18,547 nucleotides of DNA from Breoghania sp037026715 (GCF_037026715.1 NZ_JBANCG010000019.1:1-18547); one strand, 5' to 3'. Counted from the stretch's first letter, positions 7,729 through 15,386 are shown. Numbers and translations: made by a program. Notes: generated from the sequence alone by a model not told the origin.

Positions 7729-9585
7729 ATGGAGCCCGGTTCGATGCAGTCCGGTTCAGTGCCGCCCGGTAGCGACCGGACGGATCCCAAGCAGCCGGGA
7801 CCCAGCAAGTCCGGCAGGCTGGAGACGCTGTTCGTCGGCGTGCGCCGGGCCGGCGCGATCATCCTGACCCTCGGGCTTACGGTGGCAGCGGCCGCCATGT
7901 TCGGTTCGATCGCCGTTGCCGACGGCTTCGACTGGGTGGACGTGGTGCGCATCACGCTCGTCGCTTTGTGCGCGCTGTGGCTTTCCTGGGGCGCGTGCAC
8001 GGCAGTGCTCGGGCTCATTTTCGGCGCCGAGAAGGTTCCCTCCTTCGACGGTGCGCCGAGCGGACGCACGGCCATCGTCATTCCGGTCTACAACGAGGCG
8101 GCGGACGCGGTTTTTGCCCGCATGGACGCCATGTACCGGGCGCTCGACGATCTGGGGGTTCTGGCGACCTTCGACTTCCACATCCTGTCCGATTCCACCA
8201 GGGAAGAAGCCGTTGCCGACGAAAAGCGGCTCCACCGGCGCGCCGTGGCGGCCCTTGGCGCCGGCGGCCGGCTGTTCTACCGCCACCGCTCGCCCAACAT
8301 CGGCCGCAAGGCCGGCAATATCGGGGAATTCATCCGCTCCAGCGGCGGCGGCTACGATTACATGCTGGTGCTGGATGCCGACAGCCTGATGCGGGCGGAC
8401 ACCATCGTGGAGATGGTGCGCCGCATGGAGGCGGCCCCCGATCTCGGCCTGCTGCAGACCGTGCCGCTGATCATCGGCCGCAAGACGCTGTTCGGCCGGA
8501 TGATCCAGTTTTCCGCAAGCTTCTATTCGCCGCTCTTCTCGCGCGGCGTTGCAGCGCTGCAGGGGCGCGAGGGACCGTTCTGGGGCCATAATGCGCTGAT
8601 CCGCATGCGGGCCTTTGCCGAGAGCTGCGGCTTGCCCGCGCTTGCCGGCAAGCCGCCGTTTGGCGGCGACATCCTCTCCCACGACACGGTAGAAGCGGCC
8701 ATGCTGGCGCGCGCAGGCTGGCGGGTGCGGCTCGACGCCGATCTCGGCGGCTCCTACGAGGAGGCGCCGGCCAATCTCATCGAATACGCCAAGCGCGACC
8801 GCCGCTGGTGCCAGGGCAACCTGCAGCATTCGCGCGTGCTGCGCGCGCCGAGGCTGAAGTTCTGGAGCCGGCTCAGCATCATCCAGGGCATTTTCGGCTA
8901 CGTCGCCTCGCCGATCTGGCTTCTGTTCCTCGTCGCCAGCGTCGCCGCGCCGCTGTTTGCGCCGCCGCCGGTCTATTTCATGTCGGATTCTCTGTTTCCC
9001 CGTTTCCCGCACCCGGAGACGGAAAAGGGACTGGCGCTGCTGTTCGGCGTGGTCGCGCTTCTGATCCTGCCCAAGGCGCTGCTGCTGCTGCGTGCGGTGG
9101 CGACGGGCGACGACGGTCCCTATGGCGGCAGCGCGCGGGCCTCGCTTTCGGCCCTGCTGGAACTGCTGCTCGCCTCGCTGCTGGCGCCCATCCACATGAT
9201 GTTCCAGAGCCGTTCGGTCTATCAGGTGATGACGGGGGCCGATTTCGGCTGGCCGTCGAGCGACCGCGAGGACGGCTCGCTGGACATGCTTACCGCCTGG
9301 AAGGCGAGCTGGTGGATGACCGTCTTCGGCGCCGGCACGTTGGCGTTTGCCTACTATTTCGCGCCGAGCCTCGTCGTCTGGCTGTGGCCGGTGACGCTGC
9401 CGCTGGTGTTCGCGCCGCCCATCATCTGGTGGACGGCCTCGCCCAGGGCGGGCCTGCGGGCGCGCAATCGCGGCATCTTCCTGACGCCGCAGGAATGGAA
9501 CGAGGTGCCGGTAATCTCGGCTGCCGCCCGCGCGCTCGACTTCTACAAGGCCGAACAGACGGAACCGACGCTGGAGGCGGCCTGA
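7729..9585 (+). CDS. opgH: OPG backbone glucosyltransferase OpgH (MdoH)
   Basis: A 618-residue inner-membrane GT2 enzyme that makes the glucan chain from UDP-glucose. A short Gly/Ser/Pro-rich cytoplasmic start (1-38) is followed by two helices (about 41-63 and 74-98), the catalytic domain (about 110-370), and several helices after 383, including 385-411, 435-456 and 525-568. The GT2 residues are present: Asp155 in SDST, Asp216/218 in DADS, Asp319 in SHDT, and the RRWCQGNLQH motif at 358-367. The start is supported by GGAG at 7716-7719. E. coli OpgH has about 847 residues; this one lacks most of the long N-terminal part, which in E. coli is linked to FtsZ control, so that activity is not expected here. 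It is the last gene of the operon; no opgC-like succinyltransferase follows. Confidence 0.95.
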   Translation: MEPGSMQSGSVPPGSDRTDPKQPGPSKSGRLETLFVGVRRAGAIILTLGLTVAAAAMFGSIAVADGFDWVDVVRITLVALCALWLSWGACTAVLGLIFGAEKVPSFDGAPSGRTAIVIPVYNEAADAVFARMDAMYRALDDLGVLATFDFHILSDSTREEAVADEKRLHRRAVAALGAGGRLFYRHRSPNIGRKAGNIGEFIRSSGGGYDYMLVLDADSLMRADTIVEMVRRMEAAPDLGLLQTVPLIIGRKTLFGRMIQFSASFYSPLFSRGVAALQGREGPFWGHNALIRMRAFAESCGLPALAGKPPFGGDILSHDTVEAAMLARAGWRVRLDADLGGSYEEAPANLIEYAKRDRRWCQGNLQHSRVLRAPRLKFWSRLSIIQGIFGYVASPIWLLFLVASVAAPLFAPPPVYFMSDSLFPRFPHPETEKGLALLFGVVALLILPKALLLLRAVATGDDGPYGGSARASLSALLELLLASLLAPIHMMFQSRSVYQVMTGADFGWPSSDREDGSLDMLTAWKASWWMTVFGAGTLAFAYYFAPSLVVWLWPVTLPLVFAPPIIWWTASPRAGLRARNRGIFLTPQEWNEVPVISAAARALDFYKAEQTEPTLEAA

Positions 9586-9660
9586 TCGCGGCGGCCTTCC
9601 CAGCGCTGTCGCGCGCAGGGTGAGGCCGCTCGCGCGTAAAACGTCTCGCCCCCTCGCTTT

Positions 9661-9687
9661 GCGACCGGATCGGTGCGACCCGGTCGC
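9661..9687 (+). terminator. Weak hairpin after opgH
   Basis: GCGACCGG at 9661-9668 pairs exactly with CCGGTCGC at 9680-9687, with an 11-base loop, 75 bases past the opgH stop. There is no T-run after it, so intrinsic termination is uncertain. A longer-range pairing between 9648-9657 and 9728-9737 could enclose it. Confidence 0.35.
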
Positions 9688-9722
9688 GATGTGGCGCGCA
9701 CGCGGTTTAACGGCCTTGCTTC

Positions 9723-9742
9723 AAAAGGCGAGGGGGCTCGCT
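9723..9742 (-). terminator. Intrinsic terminator of the DUF2147 gene
   Basis: On the minus strand GCGAG-CCCC-CTCGC is followed by CTTTT, beginning 2 bases after the TAG stop of the DUF2147 gene. The stem is short (5 bp, 9728-9732 with 9737-9741), with one possible wobble pair more. Confidence 0.55.
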
Positions 9743-9743
9743 C

Positions 9744-10172
9744 CTATTTCACCCGGCGCCAGGTTTCGCCCTTGCAGATCAGCCCGCCCAGCACGCAGCC
9801 GGAGAGCTTGAGTTTCGTCGGCGTCACCAGTTCCATCTTGCCGGTATAGGTCTTGCCGTCCTCGGCATTGTAGACCTTGCCGCGCCATTGGTTCTCGCCG
9901 GACGGCGTCATGCCGTAGACGGTGAGAACGCCGAGAAGCGGCCGGTCGCGCTTCGAGGCGTCGGGGTTCTTCTCGTCCTTCTTGTCCTTGTCGCGCAGCC
10001 ACACCAGCTTGCCGCACAACGCCTGGCCGCAGGGGGCGATGCGGATCTGCGAGCTGCCGGAGGGCCGGGCCCACGTGCCTTCCGCATCGGCCGCGGCTGC
10101 GGCTCCCATCGTCAATACGCCCGCCAGCGCGATGCCGGCGCCAAGATGCAGGGCTCTCGTCAGTCTTCCCAT
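9744..10172 (-). CDS. Secreted DUF2147 domain protein
   Basis: A 142-residue protein with a signal peptide (hydrophobic stretch about 10-28, cleavage near ADA|EGT at 30) and one DUF2147 domain. The family features are visible: EGTWARP at the start of the mature part, IAPCGQALCGKLVWL, GKVYNAEDGKTYTGKM and LSGCVLGGLICKGETWRRV at the end. Four cysteines (48, 53, 126, 133) can form two disulphides in the periplasm. The function of the family is not known; a lipid-binding or calycin-like beta-barrel role is only suspected. The start at 10172 is fixed by GGAGGAG on the minus strand just upstream (10180-10186). It converges with opgH and has its own terminator, so it is a separate unit. The frame is open up to 10583, but the extra residues carry no recognisable sequence. 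Confidence 0.93.
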   Translation of the reverse strand: MGRLTRALHLGAGIALAGVLTMGAAAAADAEGTWARPSGSSQIRIAPCGQALCGKLVWLRDKDKKDEKNPDASKRDRPLLGVLTVYGMTPSGENQWRGKVYNAEDGKTYTGKMELVTPTKLKLSGCVLGGLICKGETWRRVK

Positions 10173-10609
10173 GGTCTTCTCCTCCACTCGATCTTGTTGT
10201 CTTGTCTCGCGGTGCGCCTCCGCGTTCCCGCCCGCTGGCTCGCAGCCCCTGGCATCGGCGCGTTGCGGCTGTCCTGTCCGTTCCCTCCTCCCGATGGGCA
10301 ACGAAGGCAGTCGCGGCATGCAAAAAGCGCCTTTGAAGGAAAGCCTATCGCCTTTCCATGCAAGCGCAAGACGTGCCGTAGCGGCATGTGTGCGACAATA
10401 TTCGGATCTTCTTGCGTCCGGTCCCCGCGTTGCCCGGCAACCTGCCTGCGGCATGGAGGGCGCGTTGTCCCCGGCGTGGCCGTGGTTCGGTTCCAGCGGG
10501 CAAGCTGTCGCCATGGTTATTGAAAGGTGATCGTTAACCGTCCGTATTCGCGCCGGACATGTTGATTTTGAAGGCGAAATCAAACGAAATTGGTTAGCGG
10601 AGCGTTTCG

Positions 10610-10637
10610 TTTACAGTTCGTTTTTGATTTGTATTCT
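10610..10637 (+). promoter_or_regulatory. Candidate promoter of the Sel1-like gene
   Basis: TTTACA at 10610-10615 and TATTCT at 10632-10637 are separated by 16 bases in an AT-rich stretch. Transcription would begin near 10645, giving a leader of about 120 bases that includes an 8-bp inverted repeat (10691-10698 with 10729-10736). Confidence 0.4.
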
Positions 10638-10690
10638 TTGCGTTAACCGCGAAAATTTACGCTCGCTTGAAGCCGTTGGATGAGAATTGG

Positions 10691-10736
10691 CCCTGTCAGA
10701 ACACGGAACGCGACGAAGACGATCCGGATGACAGGG
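10691..10736 (+). repeat. 8-bp inverted repeat in the Sel1-like leader
   Basis: CCCTGTCA at 10691-10698 and TGACAGGG at 10729-10736 are exact reverse complements 30 bases apart. They end 28 bases before the start codon and leave the ribosome site (AGGG at 10752-10755) unpaired. They could form an mRNA stem or be two halves of a protein site. Confidence 0.5.
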
Positions 10737-10764
10737 AACGGTTTGGAGCAGAGGGTGAAAGACA

Positions 10765-11034
10765 ATGGCTCGATTTGAGGTTCTGAGCGAAGACATGGCT
10801 GCGATGGGATCGCAGCAGATGAACGCCGAGATGCTGTTTGAGCTGGGCATGAGCTACGCCTCGGGGCGGGACGTGCCGGAAGATCTGGTTGCCGCGCACA
10901 AGTGGTTCAACCTGGCGGCGATGAGGGGCTACCGCGAGGCGGCGCACTACCGCCGGGAGATTTCGGAAGTGATGAGCACTTCCGACATCGCCGAGGCCCA
11001 GCGCGCCGCGCGCGAATGGCTTGGGATGCACTGA
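10765..11034 (+). CDS. Small Sel1-repeat protein
   Basis: An 89-residue protein with a single Sel1/TPR-like helical repeat at about 22-65: MLFELGMSYASGRDVPEDLV, then AAHKWFNLAAMRGYREAA, the classic Sel1 spacing with a G-x-x-V/P-x-D and a W-F-x-x-A-A motif. A short helix follows (DIAEAQRAAREWL). There is no signal peptide, so it is probably a cytoplasmic protein-protein contact module; single-repeat proteins like this are common in Hyphomicrobiales but their role is not known to me. ATG 10765 is supported by AGGG 9 bases upstream. It stands alone, with a predicted promoter and a structured leader. Most Sel1 proteins have many repeats, so the single repeat implies a partner or self-assembly. 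Confidence 0.85.
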   Translation: MARFEVLSEDMAAMGSQQMNAEMLFELGMSYASGRDVPEDLVAAHKWFNLAAMRGYREAAHYRREISEVMSTSDIAEAQRAAREWLGMH

Positions 11035-11042
11035 GCGGCGAA

Positions 11043-11082
11043 CCGGCATGATCGGCCGTGACGATCGGGCCGGCATGATCGG
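11043..11082 (+). repeat. 13-bp direct repeat after the Sel1-like gene
   Basis: CCGGCATGATCGG occurs at 11043-11055 and 11070-11082, 27 bases apart, directly after the stop codon. No function is evident; the remaining bases up to the tRNA show no gene. Confidence 0.6.
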
Positions 11083-11235
11083 GGCGCTCTTGCGTCCGTC
11101 GCGCCCATGCCTTCGCGAAGAGCGTTCGTGCGCGGAGGCGGAACGCTTTGGCGGGCGCCTCGGCCGCGCTATGCGCTTCGGTGCGGCACAAAGGCCAGCG
11201 CGATGTGGAGAAGGGGGAGGGGACCGAGAAATCCC

Positions 11236-11264
11236 TTGAATTGAGGTCTCTTTGCCGATACCAA
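11236..11264 (+). promoter_or_regulatory. Candidate tRNA-Ser promoter
   Basis: TTGAAT at 11236-11241 and TACCAA at 11259-11264 are 17 bases apart, which would place the transcript start within a few bases of the tRNA 5' end at 11274. The -10 is a poor match to TATAAT. Confidence 0.3.
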
Positions 11265-11273
11265 CGCGGGACC

Positions 11274-11363
11274 GGAGAGGTGGCCGAGTGGTCGAAGGCG
11301 CTCCCCTGCTAAGGGAGTATACCAGCGATGGTATCGAGGGTTCGAATCCCTTCCTCTCCGCCA
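11274..11363 (+). tRNA. tRNA-Ser(GCT)
   Basis: A 90-base type II tRNA that reads AGC/AGU codons. The acceptor stem GGAGAGG (11274-11280) pairs fully with CCTCTCC (11353-11359). The anticodon stem CTCCC/GGGAG encloses the loop CTGCTAA with anticodon GCT at 11308-11310. A long variable arm (TACC with GGTA) is present, as expected for serine, and the T arm holds GGTTCGAATCC. Discriminator G is at 11360 and CCA is encoded at 11361-11363. Confidence 0.97.
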
Positions 11364-11447
11364 TTATTTCGCTCACCACAGTCTCGTTTTGCTCGGCGTC
11401 TCCGCGGGGCGCCCTTATGGGCGGTCGGCCGTCGCGCTCTCGGCCTT

Positions 11448-11478
11448 GGGTTCCAACTTCGTCCTCTGCTCTCCGCCA
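11448..11478 (+). repeat. Possible tRNA-Ser 3'-end remnant
   Basis: The segment begins GGGTTC and ends CTCTCCGCCA, the same ends as the T arm through CCA of the adjacent tRNA-Ser, and the middle TCCTCT also matches. Between them several bases differ, and five extra bases (the GCTCT of CTGCTCTCC) interrupt the match. It is about 85 bases downstream of the tRNA. Such remnants can arise from tRNA duplication or from element integration; the match is imperfect and could be chance. Confidence 0.4.
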
Positions 11479-11730
11479 CGAAGCCTCATAAAAATATTTT
11501 TCAATTTCTTGTCGGCGTTCAGCCTAAAGCCATGCCTATCGTTAAATCCTGGCTTGAGAGACGCTGGGGATATGCTCGGCGATGTCTGGATCGGCGTTTT
11601 AGCGTGGTGCGTCGATCGGTTTGGCGGCATCTGCCGCCTCTGAGAATATTTCATTCGATGTGAACCGATCGTCCGGCCCGGGGCATGTGGGGCGTAACGC
11701 GAAGCCGTCCGTCTTATCGAGACCTCCTTC

Positions 11731-11775
11731 GGGAAGAGAGACCGCGTGGCGGGAAGAGCGACCGCGTGGCGGGAA
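11731..11775 (+). repeat. 20-bp tandem repeat, two copies plus part
   Basis: Units at 11731-11750 and 11751-11770 differ at one position (GGGAAGAG A/C G), each carrying ACCGCGTGGC, and a partial third unit GGGAA follows. It is in gene-free DNA and looks like a simple local duplication. Confidence 0.8.
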
Positions 11776-11854
11776 AGTGAGGCGCAGCTTGGCAACGGAG
11801 GTGCACTCAGTGTCGCCGTTCCGTTCCCGGGGGAAGAATGTTTCTTCGCAAGGC

Positions 11855-11889
11855 AAAAAAGCCCCGCCGGATGGCCGTCCGGCGGGGCT
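11855..11889 (-). terminator. Strong intrinsic terminator of the autotransporter gene
   Basis: A perfect 12-bp stem (11860-11871 with 11878-11889) with a 6-base loop is followed on the minus strand by a T-run (AAAAAA at 11855-11860 on the plus strand). It begins about 25 bases after the autotransporter stop. It is close to palindromic, but the T-run favours the minus strand. Confidence 0.9.
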
Positions 11890-11914
11890 TTCGCGTTTTG
11901 CGATGTCAGCAGGA

Positions 11915-14809
11915 TCAGAAGGCGTGGCTGAACTTGAAGCTGATCGGCTGGTTGCGGACGCCGTCCGCATCGAAGCTGATCGAGTAGTCGAGCGCGATCC
12001 GCGTCGCCTCATCAAGCGTCAGCAGATCGAGGCCGATGCCCACAGTGCCGTAGTCCTTGCGCTCGTCGTCGGTGCTGAGCGAGTAGACCGTCGGCGAGGC
12101 GAGATAGGTGAGCGTCATGTCGCTGGCATCGGCGAATTCGTGGCCGTACTCCAGCTTCAGCCGTGGGGCGAACGATCCTTCGCTCGTCACGAACGTTCTG
12201 GCGATCGACATGCCGAAGGCGCCGGTGAGCGAGTCGACCGTCTGGTCGCCATAGTGGAGGTTGAAGGCCCCCGCGCCGCGCTCGGTGTAGTCCTCGAGCC
12301 AGGAGCGGGACGCCTGCAACCGGGCGTAGGGGGCGAGGTCGAAACTGCCGAGCTGGCCGTCATAGGTCGCGGTGAGGGAGGCGAAGGCCTGCTGGCCGTC
12401 GCGGTCGCCGGTCGCATAGTCGCCGGTGGTGGTGACATAGCGGGTGTTGTCGAAGGAGAGCACACCATAGCCGACGAGGCCGTCGATATAGACGTCGGGA
12501 AGGGCGTTCCAGCTCGCATAGCCGGTCAGGCTGGCGCCCTCTGCATCCGTCTTGGTGCCGTTGTCGGTGACCGTGGTGTGGGCCTTGTTGATGCCGACCG
12601 CGAAGCCGGCGACGAGCGACTTGGAGACCGCGTAGTCGAAACCTGCCGAAAGCGCCAGCGAGACATGGGAATCCTCGCTGTCGTTGCCGCCAAGCGCACG
12701 CGAACCGAAGTCGACCGAGCCCGCCGTCCACACGGCCGCGCGGCCCTGGGTGAACTGATTGAAGGCATCGGCGAACCCCTGGTCGTCGGCCGCGTTGCCG
12801 TGGGTGGCGATGAAGCCGCCCGCACCCGGTGCCGCCTGTTCGCCCGGAGCCCGCGACGAGGCGGTCTCGCGCGTGTCGGTGTTGTAGGAGACGCCCGCGC
12901 CGAACCGGCTCCGGAGACCGCGGGAGCGATCGTGCAGCTGGCTCAGGTGATCGTTGACGTTCGACATCTGCTGCCGGGCGAAGCGGCGCGCCGTCTTGAT
13001 CTGCGCCGTCACGAGCCCGGTCACTTCCGCATCCTTTGTCGGGTCCGGCAGGTCGGAGATGGCGAGGTCGACATTGACCGTCGCCTTCGAGCCGGTCGCG
13101 TCGGCGAGCGCGAAGGTGAGCGCATAGGTGCCGAAAACGGTGGACGTGCCGGCCAGCATCTTCGTGCCGGCATCATAGGTGACGCCATCGGGAAGATCGC
13201 CGCCGGTATGCGTGATCGTGTAGGGCCCCATGCCGCCCGAGACGCCGAGCTCCTGGCTGTAGGCGATTGCTATCATGCCTTCCGGCAGCGGATCGGGGGT
13301 CATCGTCAGCGTGGCCCCGGTCACTTCGACGGAATAGGCCTGGCTGCCGGTGGACCCGTAGGAATCGGTCGCCGTGACGGTGAAGTTATAGGTGCCGACA
13401 TAGGTCAGCGTGCCCGAGAGCTTGCCGCCCGTCGAAAGGCTCAGGCCCGTCGGCAGGCTGCCGCTCGTCACGGCATAGGTGTAGGACGCCACGCCGCCGG
13501 ATGCGGTGAAGGTCTGGGAATATTCATCGGCCGCGACGCCATCATCGAGCGTGGTCGGCGAAAGGGTGATCGTCGGCCGGCCGACGACCAGCGTGTAGGA
13601 CTGCTCGCCGGTCGCGCCGTAGACGTCCGTCGCCTTCACCGTGAAGGGGAAGCTGCCGTCCTCCGTCGGGGTGCCGGACAGAACGCCGTTGGAAAACGAC
13701 ATGCCGTCGGGCAGGGAATATCCGGTTTCCAGCTCGTAGGTGTAGTCGGCCGTGCCCAGCGAGGCCGTGAAGGTGACGTTCGTGTAGGCGAAGCCGACCG
13801 TCGCGTCATCCAGGCTGGTGGGCGAAATCGCCAGCGTCGGCTTGTTCACCGTGATGGAAACGGTGGCGGAGCTTTCGGAGTCACCGGCGGCGGCGGTGGC
13901 GTAGTAGGTGATGCTGTCGGAGCCGGAATAGCCGGCCGTCGGTGTGTAGGTGATGCCGCTGGAAGAGGTCTTCGCGGTACCGTGGCTTGGGCCGCTCGTA
14001 ATCGTGTAGCTCGTCGGAGTGGCACCCGACACGTCGAGGGTGAGATCTTGGTCCTCGGTATTCGGGTCGACCGTTGTCGACGAGTTGGAGAGGACGGGAA
14101 CCGCCGGGTTGATCGTAATCTTGTATGTAGCCGTTGCGGTGGGGTTTCCGGACGTTTTCGTGTCGGTCGCGGTAACGGTGAAAGACGTCTCGTCCGTCAC
14201 CGTCGTCGGTGTGCCGGAGACCTTGCCGGTGCTGCTATTCAGGCTCAAGCCGTCCGGAAGGGAACCTGAGGTCACCGCGTAGGAAAAACTTCCCGAGCCT
14301 TTACTCGCGCTATTGATGTAGTCCGAGTATTCGCTGTTGACCATGCCGTCGTCAAGCGTTCCGCCTTTGAACTTAATGGCGTCATTGACGTAGACGTAGA
14401 TATAGGCCCTTAACTGCGCGGCCGAGCCTTCATACGTATTGTATGCAAAGTCCTGAACAAAATATGAATCAGCTTCGTCTGTCACTGTTCCTGTGACGTT
14501 TAGATAGCATTTTTCGCCACTGTAGGTGGCGGTTATGTAAAGGTCACTATATACATTGAGGTACCCAGAGCCAAGATACTCGGTACAGTTGTCAATTGAG
14601 AAGGTTATATCTAAATCCTGGCCGTAGAGTAAGTATAGAGTTTTTTCAAATCCAGTACTTGCAGCGAATGCTGGTGAGCCGAATACGACTGAAAGCAGGA
14701 TGGCGAGCAACACGAGCTGCAGTTTGCGCAGGCAGCCTAACAAACCGCCATTTTTTCGCCGGAACCTGTCTTGTGGTTTGAAGCGTGAAGCAATTCTGCG
14801 GAGATTCAT
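11915..14809 (-). CDS. Autotransporter with Ig-like passenger repeats
   Basis: A 964-residue type V secreted protein. A long basic start (1-25) and hydrophobic core form an extended signal peptide with cleavage near AFA|AST at 49. A unique N-terminal domain (about 50-150) with two cysteines (75, 101) is followed by Ig-like units at about 151-234, 323-409, 410-496 and 497-584, each with the He_PIG pattern (S-L-P-x-G-L-S ... G-x-L-S-G-T-P-T ... F-T-V-T-A-T-D), and a different cadherin-like unit (236-321, GYSGSDSITYYA). A helical linker (587-629, TARRFARQQMSNVNDHL) leads to the beta-barrel (about 685-964), which ends in Phe (KFSHAF). It is probably a surface adhesin. The start at 14809 follows AAGGA on the minus strand with 10-base spacing; the frame extends to 14914. 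The 5' end is AT-rich: 104 of 240 bases are G/C at 14401-14640, unlike the barrel part. Confidence 0.93.
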   Translation of the reverse strand: MNLRRIASRFKPQDRFRRKNGGLLGCLRKLQLVLLAILLSVVFGSPAFAASTGFEKTLYLLYGQDLDITFSIDNCTEYLGSGYLNVYSDLYITATYSGEKCYLNVTGTVTDEADSYFVQDFAYNTYEGSAAQLRAYIYVYVNDAIKFKGGTLDDGMVNSEYSDYINSASKGSGSFSYAVTSGSLPDGLSLNSSTGKVSGTPTTVTDETSFTVTATDTKTSGNPTATATYKITINPAVPVLSNSSTTVDPNTEDQDLTLDVSGATPTSYTITSGPSHGTAKTSSSGITYTPTAGYSGSDSITYYATAAAGDSESSATVSITVNKPTLAISPTSLDDATVGFAYTNVTFTASLGTADYTYELETGYSLPDGMSFSNGVLSGTPTEDGSFPFTVKATDVYGATGEQSYTLVVGRPTITLSPTTLDDGVAADEYSQTFTASGGVASYTYAVTSGSLPTGLSLSTGGKLSGTLTYVGTYNFTVTATDSYGSTGSQAYSVEVTGATLTMTPDPLPEGMIAIAYSQELGVSGGMGPYTITHTGGDLPDGVTYDAGTKMLAGTSTVFGTYALTFALADATGSKATVNVDLAISDLPDPTKDAEVTGLVTAQIKTARRFARQQMSNVNDHLSQLHDRSRGLRSRFGAGVSYNTDTRETASSRAPGEQAAPGAGGFIATHGNAADDQGFADAFNQFTQGRAAVWTAGSVDFGSRALGGNDSEDSHVSLALSAGFDYAVSKSLVAGFAVGINKAHTTVTDNGTKTDAEGASLTGYASWNALPDVYIDGLVGYGVLSFDNTRYVTTTGDYATGDRDGQQAFASLTATYDGQLGSFDLAPYARLQASRSWLEDYTERGAGAFNLHYGDQTVDSLTGAFGMSIARTFVTSEGSFAPRLKLEYGHEFADASDMTLTYLASPTVYSLSTDDERKDYGTVGIGLDLLTLDEATRIALDYSISFDADGVRNQPISFKFSHAF

Positions 14810-15035
14810 GGAACGCTGGTCCTTGAGGCGAACAGAAGCGGACGGCGCGGCGTGCGCCCGCTTTCGGATGGCGTGGTTGGCGACATCCAGTTTTCCGACA
14901 TCCGGTGAAATCACGAAGGCATATCCGGGGAGGCAGAACTGGACGATTTGAACCGTTCTTGTTTGTCGTTCTACGCAATGGACGCAAAATTGCCAATAAG
15001 ACGAAGAATAATCGACTGAATATTAGTTGGCGCTC

Positions 15036-15053
15036 ATGTGAGTAAACTTACAA
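15036..15053. promoter_or_regulatory. Imperfect palindrome, candidate operator 1
   Basis: ATGTGAG-TAAA-CTTACAA, with 5 of 7 arm positions matching. It shares AAACTTACA(A/T)TC with the second site 75 bases away. It covers the expected -35 region of a candidate autotransporter promoter whose -10 is TAATAT at 15025-15020 on the minus strand, so binding there could activate or block that gene. Confidence 0.45.
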
Positions 15054-15111
15054 TCCAGATTTTCTCTGGGTTCGTATTTTTGGTCTAATTGCTTATCTGT
15101 GGTATCGGCGG

Positions 15112-15128
15112 ATGTAAGAAACTTACAT
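15112..15128. promoter_or_regulatory. Perfect palindrome, candidate operator 2
   Basis: ATGTAAG-AAA-CTTACAT has exact 7-bp arms. It is centred about 75.5 bp (roughly seven DNA turns) from operator 1 and shares its right half. The pair may bind one regulator on the same face of the helix; the nearby OmpR-type regulator is the natural suspect, though such proteins usually bind direct repeats, which the shared AAACTTACA(A/T)TC also supplies. Confidence 0.5.
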
Positions 15129-15386
15129 TCTCGGTCTCAGGCCGTGAGCGGCGCGATGAAATCGTGTCAAAATATAGCAATGGCACCCCATGCAGGAGCA
15201 TCGTGCGTTGCGCGGGAGCAACACTCCTGGTGGTCGTTGAGGCGGTGTTTGCCGGCTTTGACGCACTGCCAATGCGGTGGCCTTCGCGCTTGCAGCTCTT
15301 GTTTTCACAATCGAGCAGATCGCCGCAGGGCGCCATTAAGGCGCCATGTCCGGGGCTTGTTTCCCGTTCAGGAGATGCGGGCGGAT

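Larger units (their letters stand above)
10173..10764. other. Divergent intergenic region
   Basis: About 590 bases with no convincing gene. The left two thirds must contain the DUF2147 promoter, which I could not place. A stem of ACGTGCCG (10371-10378) with CGGCATGT (10382-10389) around a 3-base loop is present, with one G-T wobble. The right third (10500-10670) is AT-rich and holds a promoter candidate for the Sel1-like gene. CGTTAACCG occurs at about 10531 and again near 10641; these resemble CtrA half-sites (TTAAC) but lack a proper partner. Confidence 0.5.
11364..11854. other. Gene-free stretch between tRNA-Ser and the autotransporter
   Basis: About 490 bases with no convincing gene on either strand; the open frames here lack ribosome sites and family features. 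A small hairpin, CGCCC-TTAT-GGGCG, lies at 11410-11423 after the tRNA but has no T-run. A tRNA 3'-end-like segment lies at 11448-11478, and a 20-bp tandem repeat at 11731-11770. Composition is mixed, with an AT-rich patch around 11487-11520, which fits decayed sequence. Confidence 0.5.
14810..15386. other. Regulatory stretch upstream of the autotransporter
   Basis: About 580 bases without a convincing gene. The half nearest the autotransporter is AT-rich and holds a -10-like TAATAT (minus strand, 15025-15020), two related palindromes (15036-15053 and 15112-15128), and a direct repeat CGACATCC at 14881-14888 and 14896-14903 in the leader. If transcription begins near 15012, the leader is about 200 bases. 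Further right, GGCGCC-ATTAA-GGCGCC forms a stem at 15329-15345, without a T-run. Confidence 0.55.

Noticed and set aside
9648..9737. 10-bp inverted repeat, 70 bases apart, between opgH and DUF2147
   Set aside because: The right arm is already explained by the compact DUF2147 terminator hairpin; the long loop makes the wider pairing unlikely to matter.
10531..10650. Two CGTTAACCG sites resembling CtrA binding
   Set aside because: Neither has a second TTAA at the 7-base spacing required for a full CtrA site.
11274..11480. Active integrative element at tRNA-Ser
   Set aside because: No integrase or mobility gene follows the tRNA in the window, and the repeat of its 3' end is imperfect.
11621..14269. 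Very long plus-strand open frame (882 codons) opposite the autotransporter
   Set aside because: It mirrors the high-GC autotransporter gene, has no ribosome site or family features, and its Gly/Val/Arg-rich make-up is typical of antisense shadow frames.
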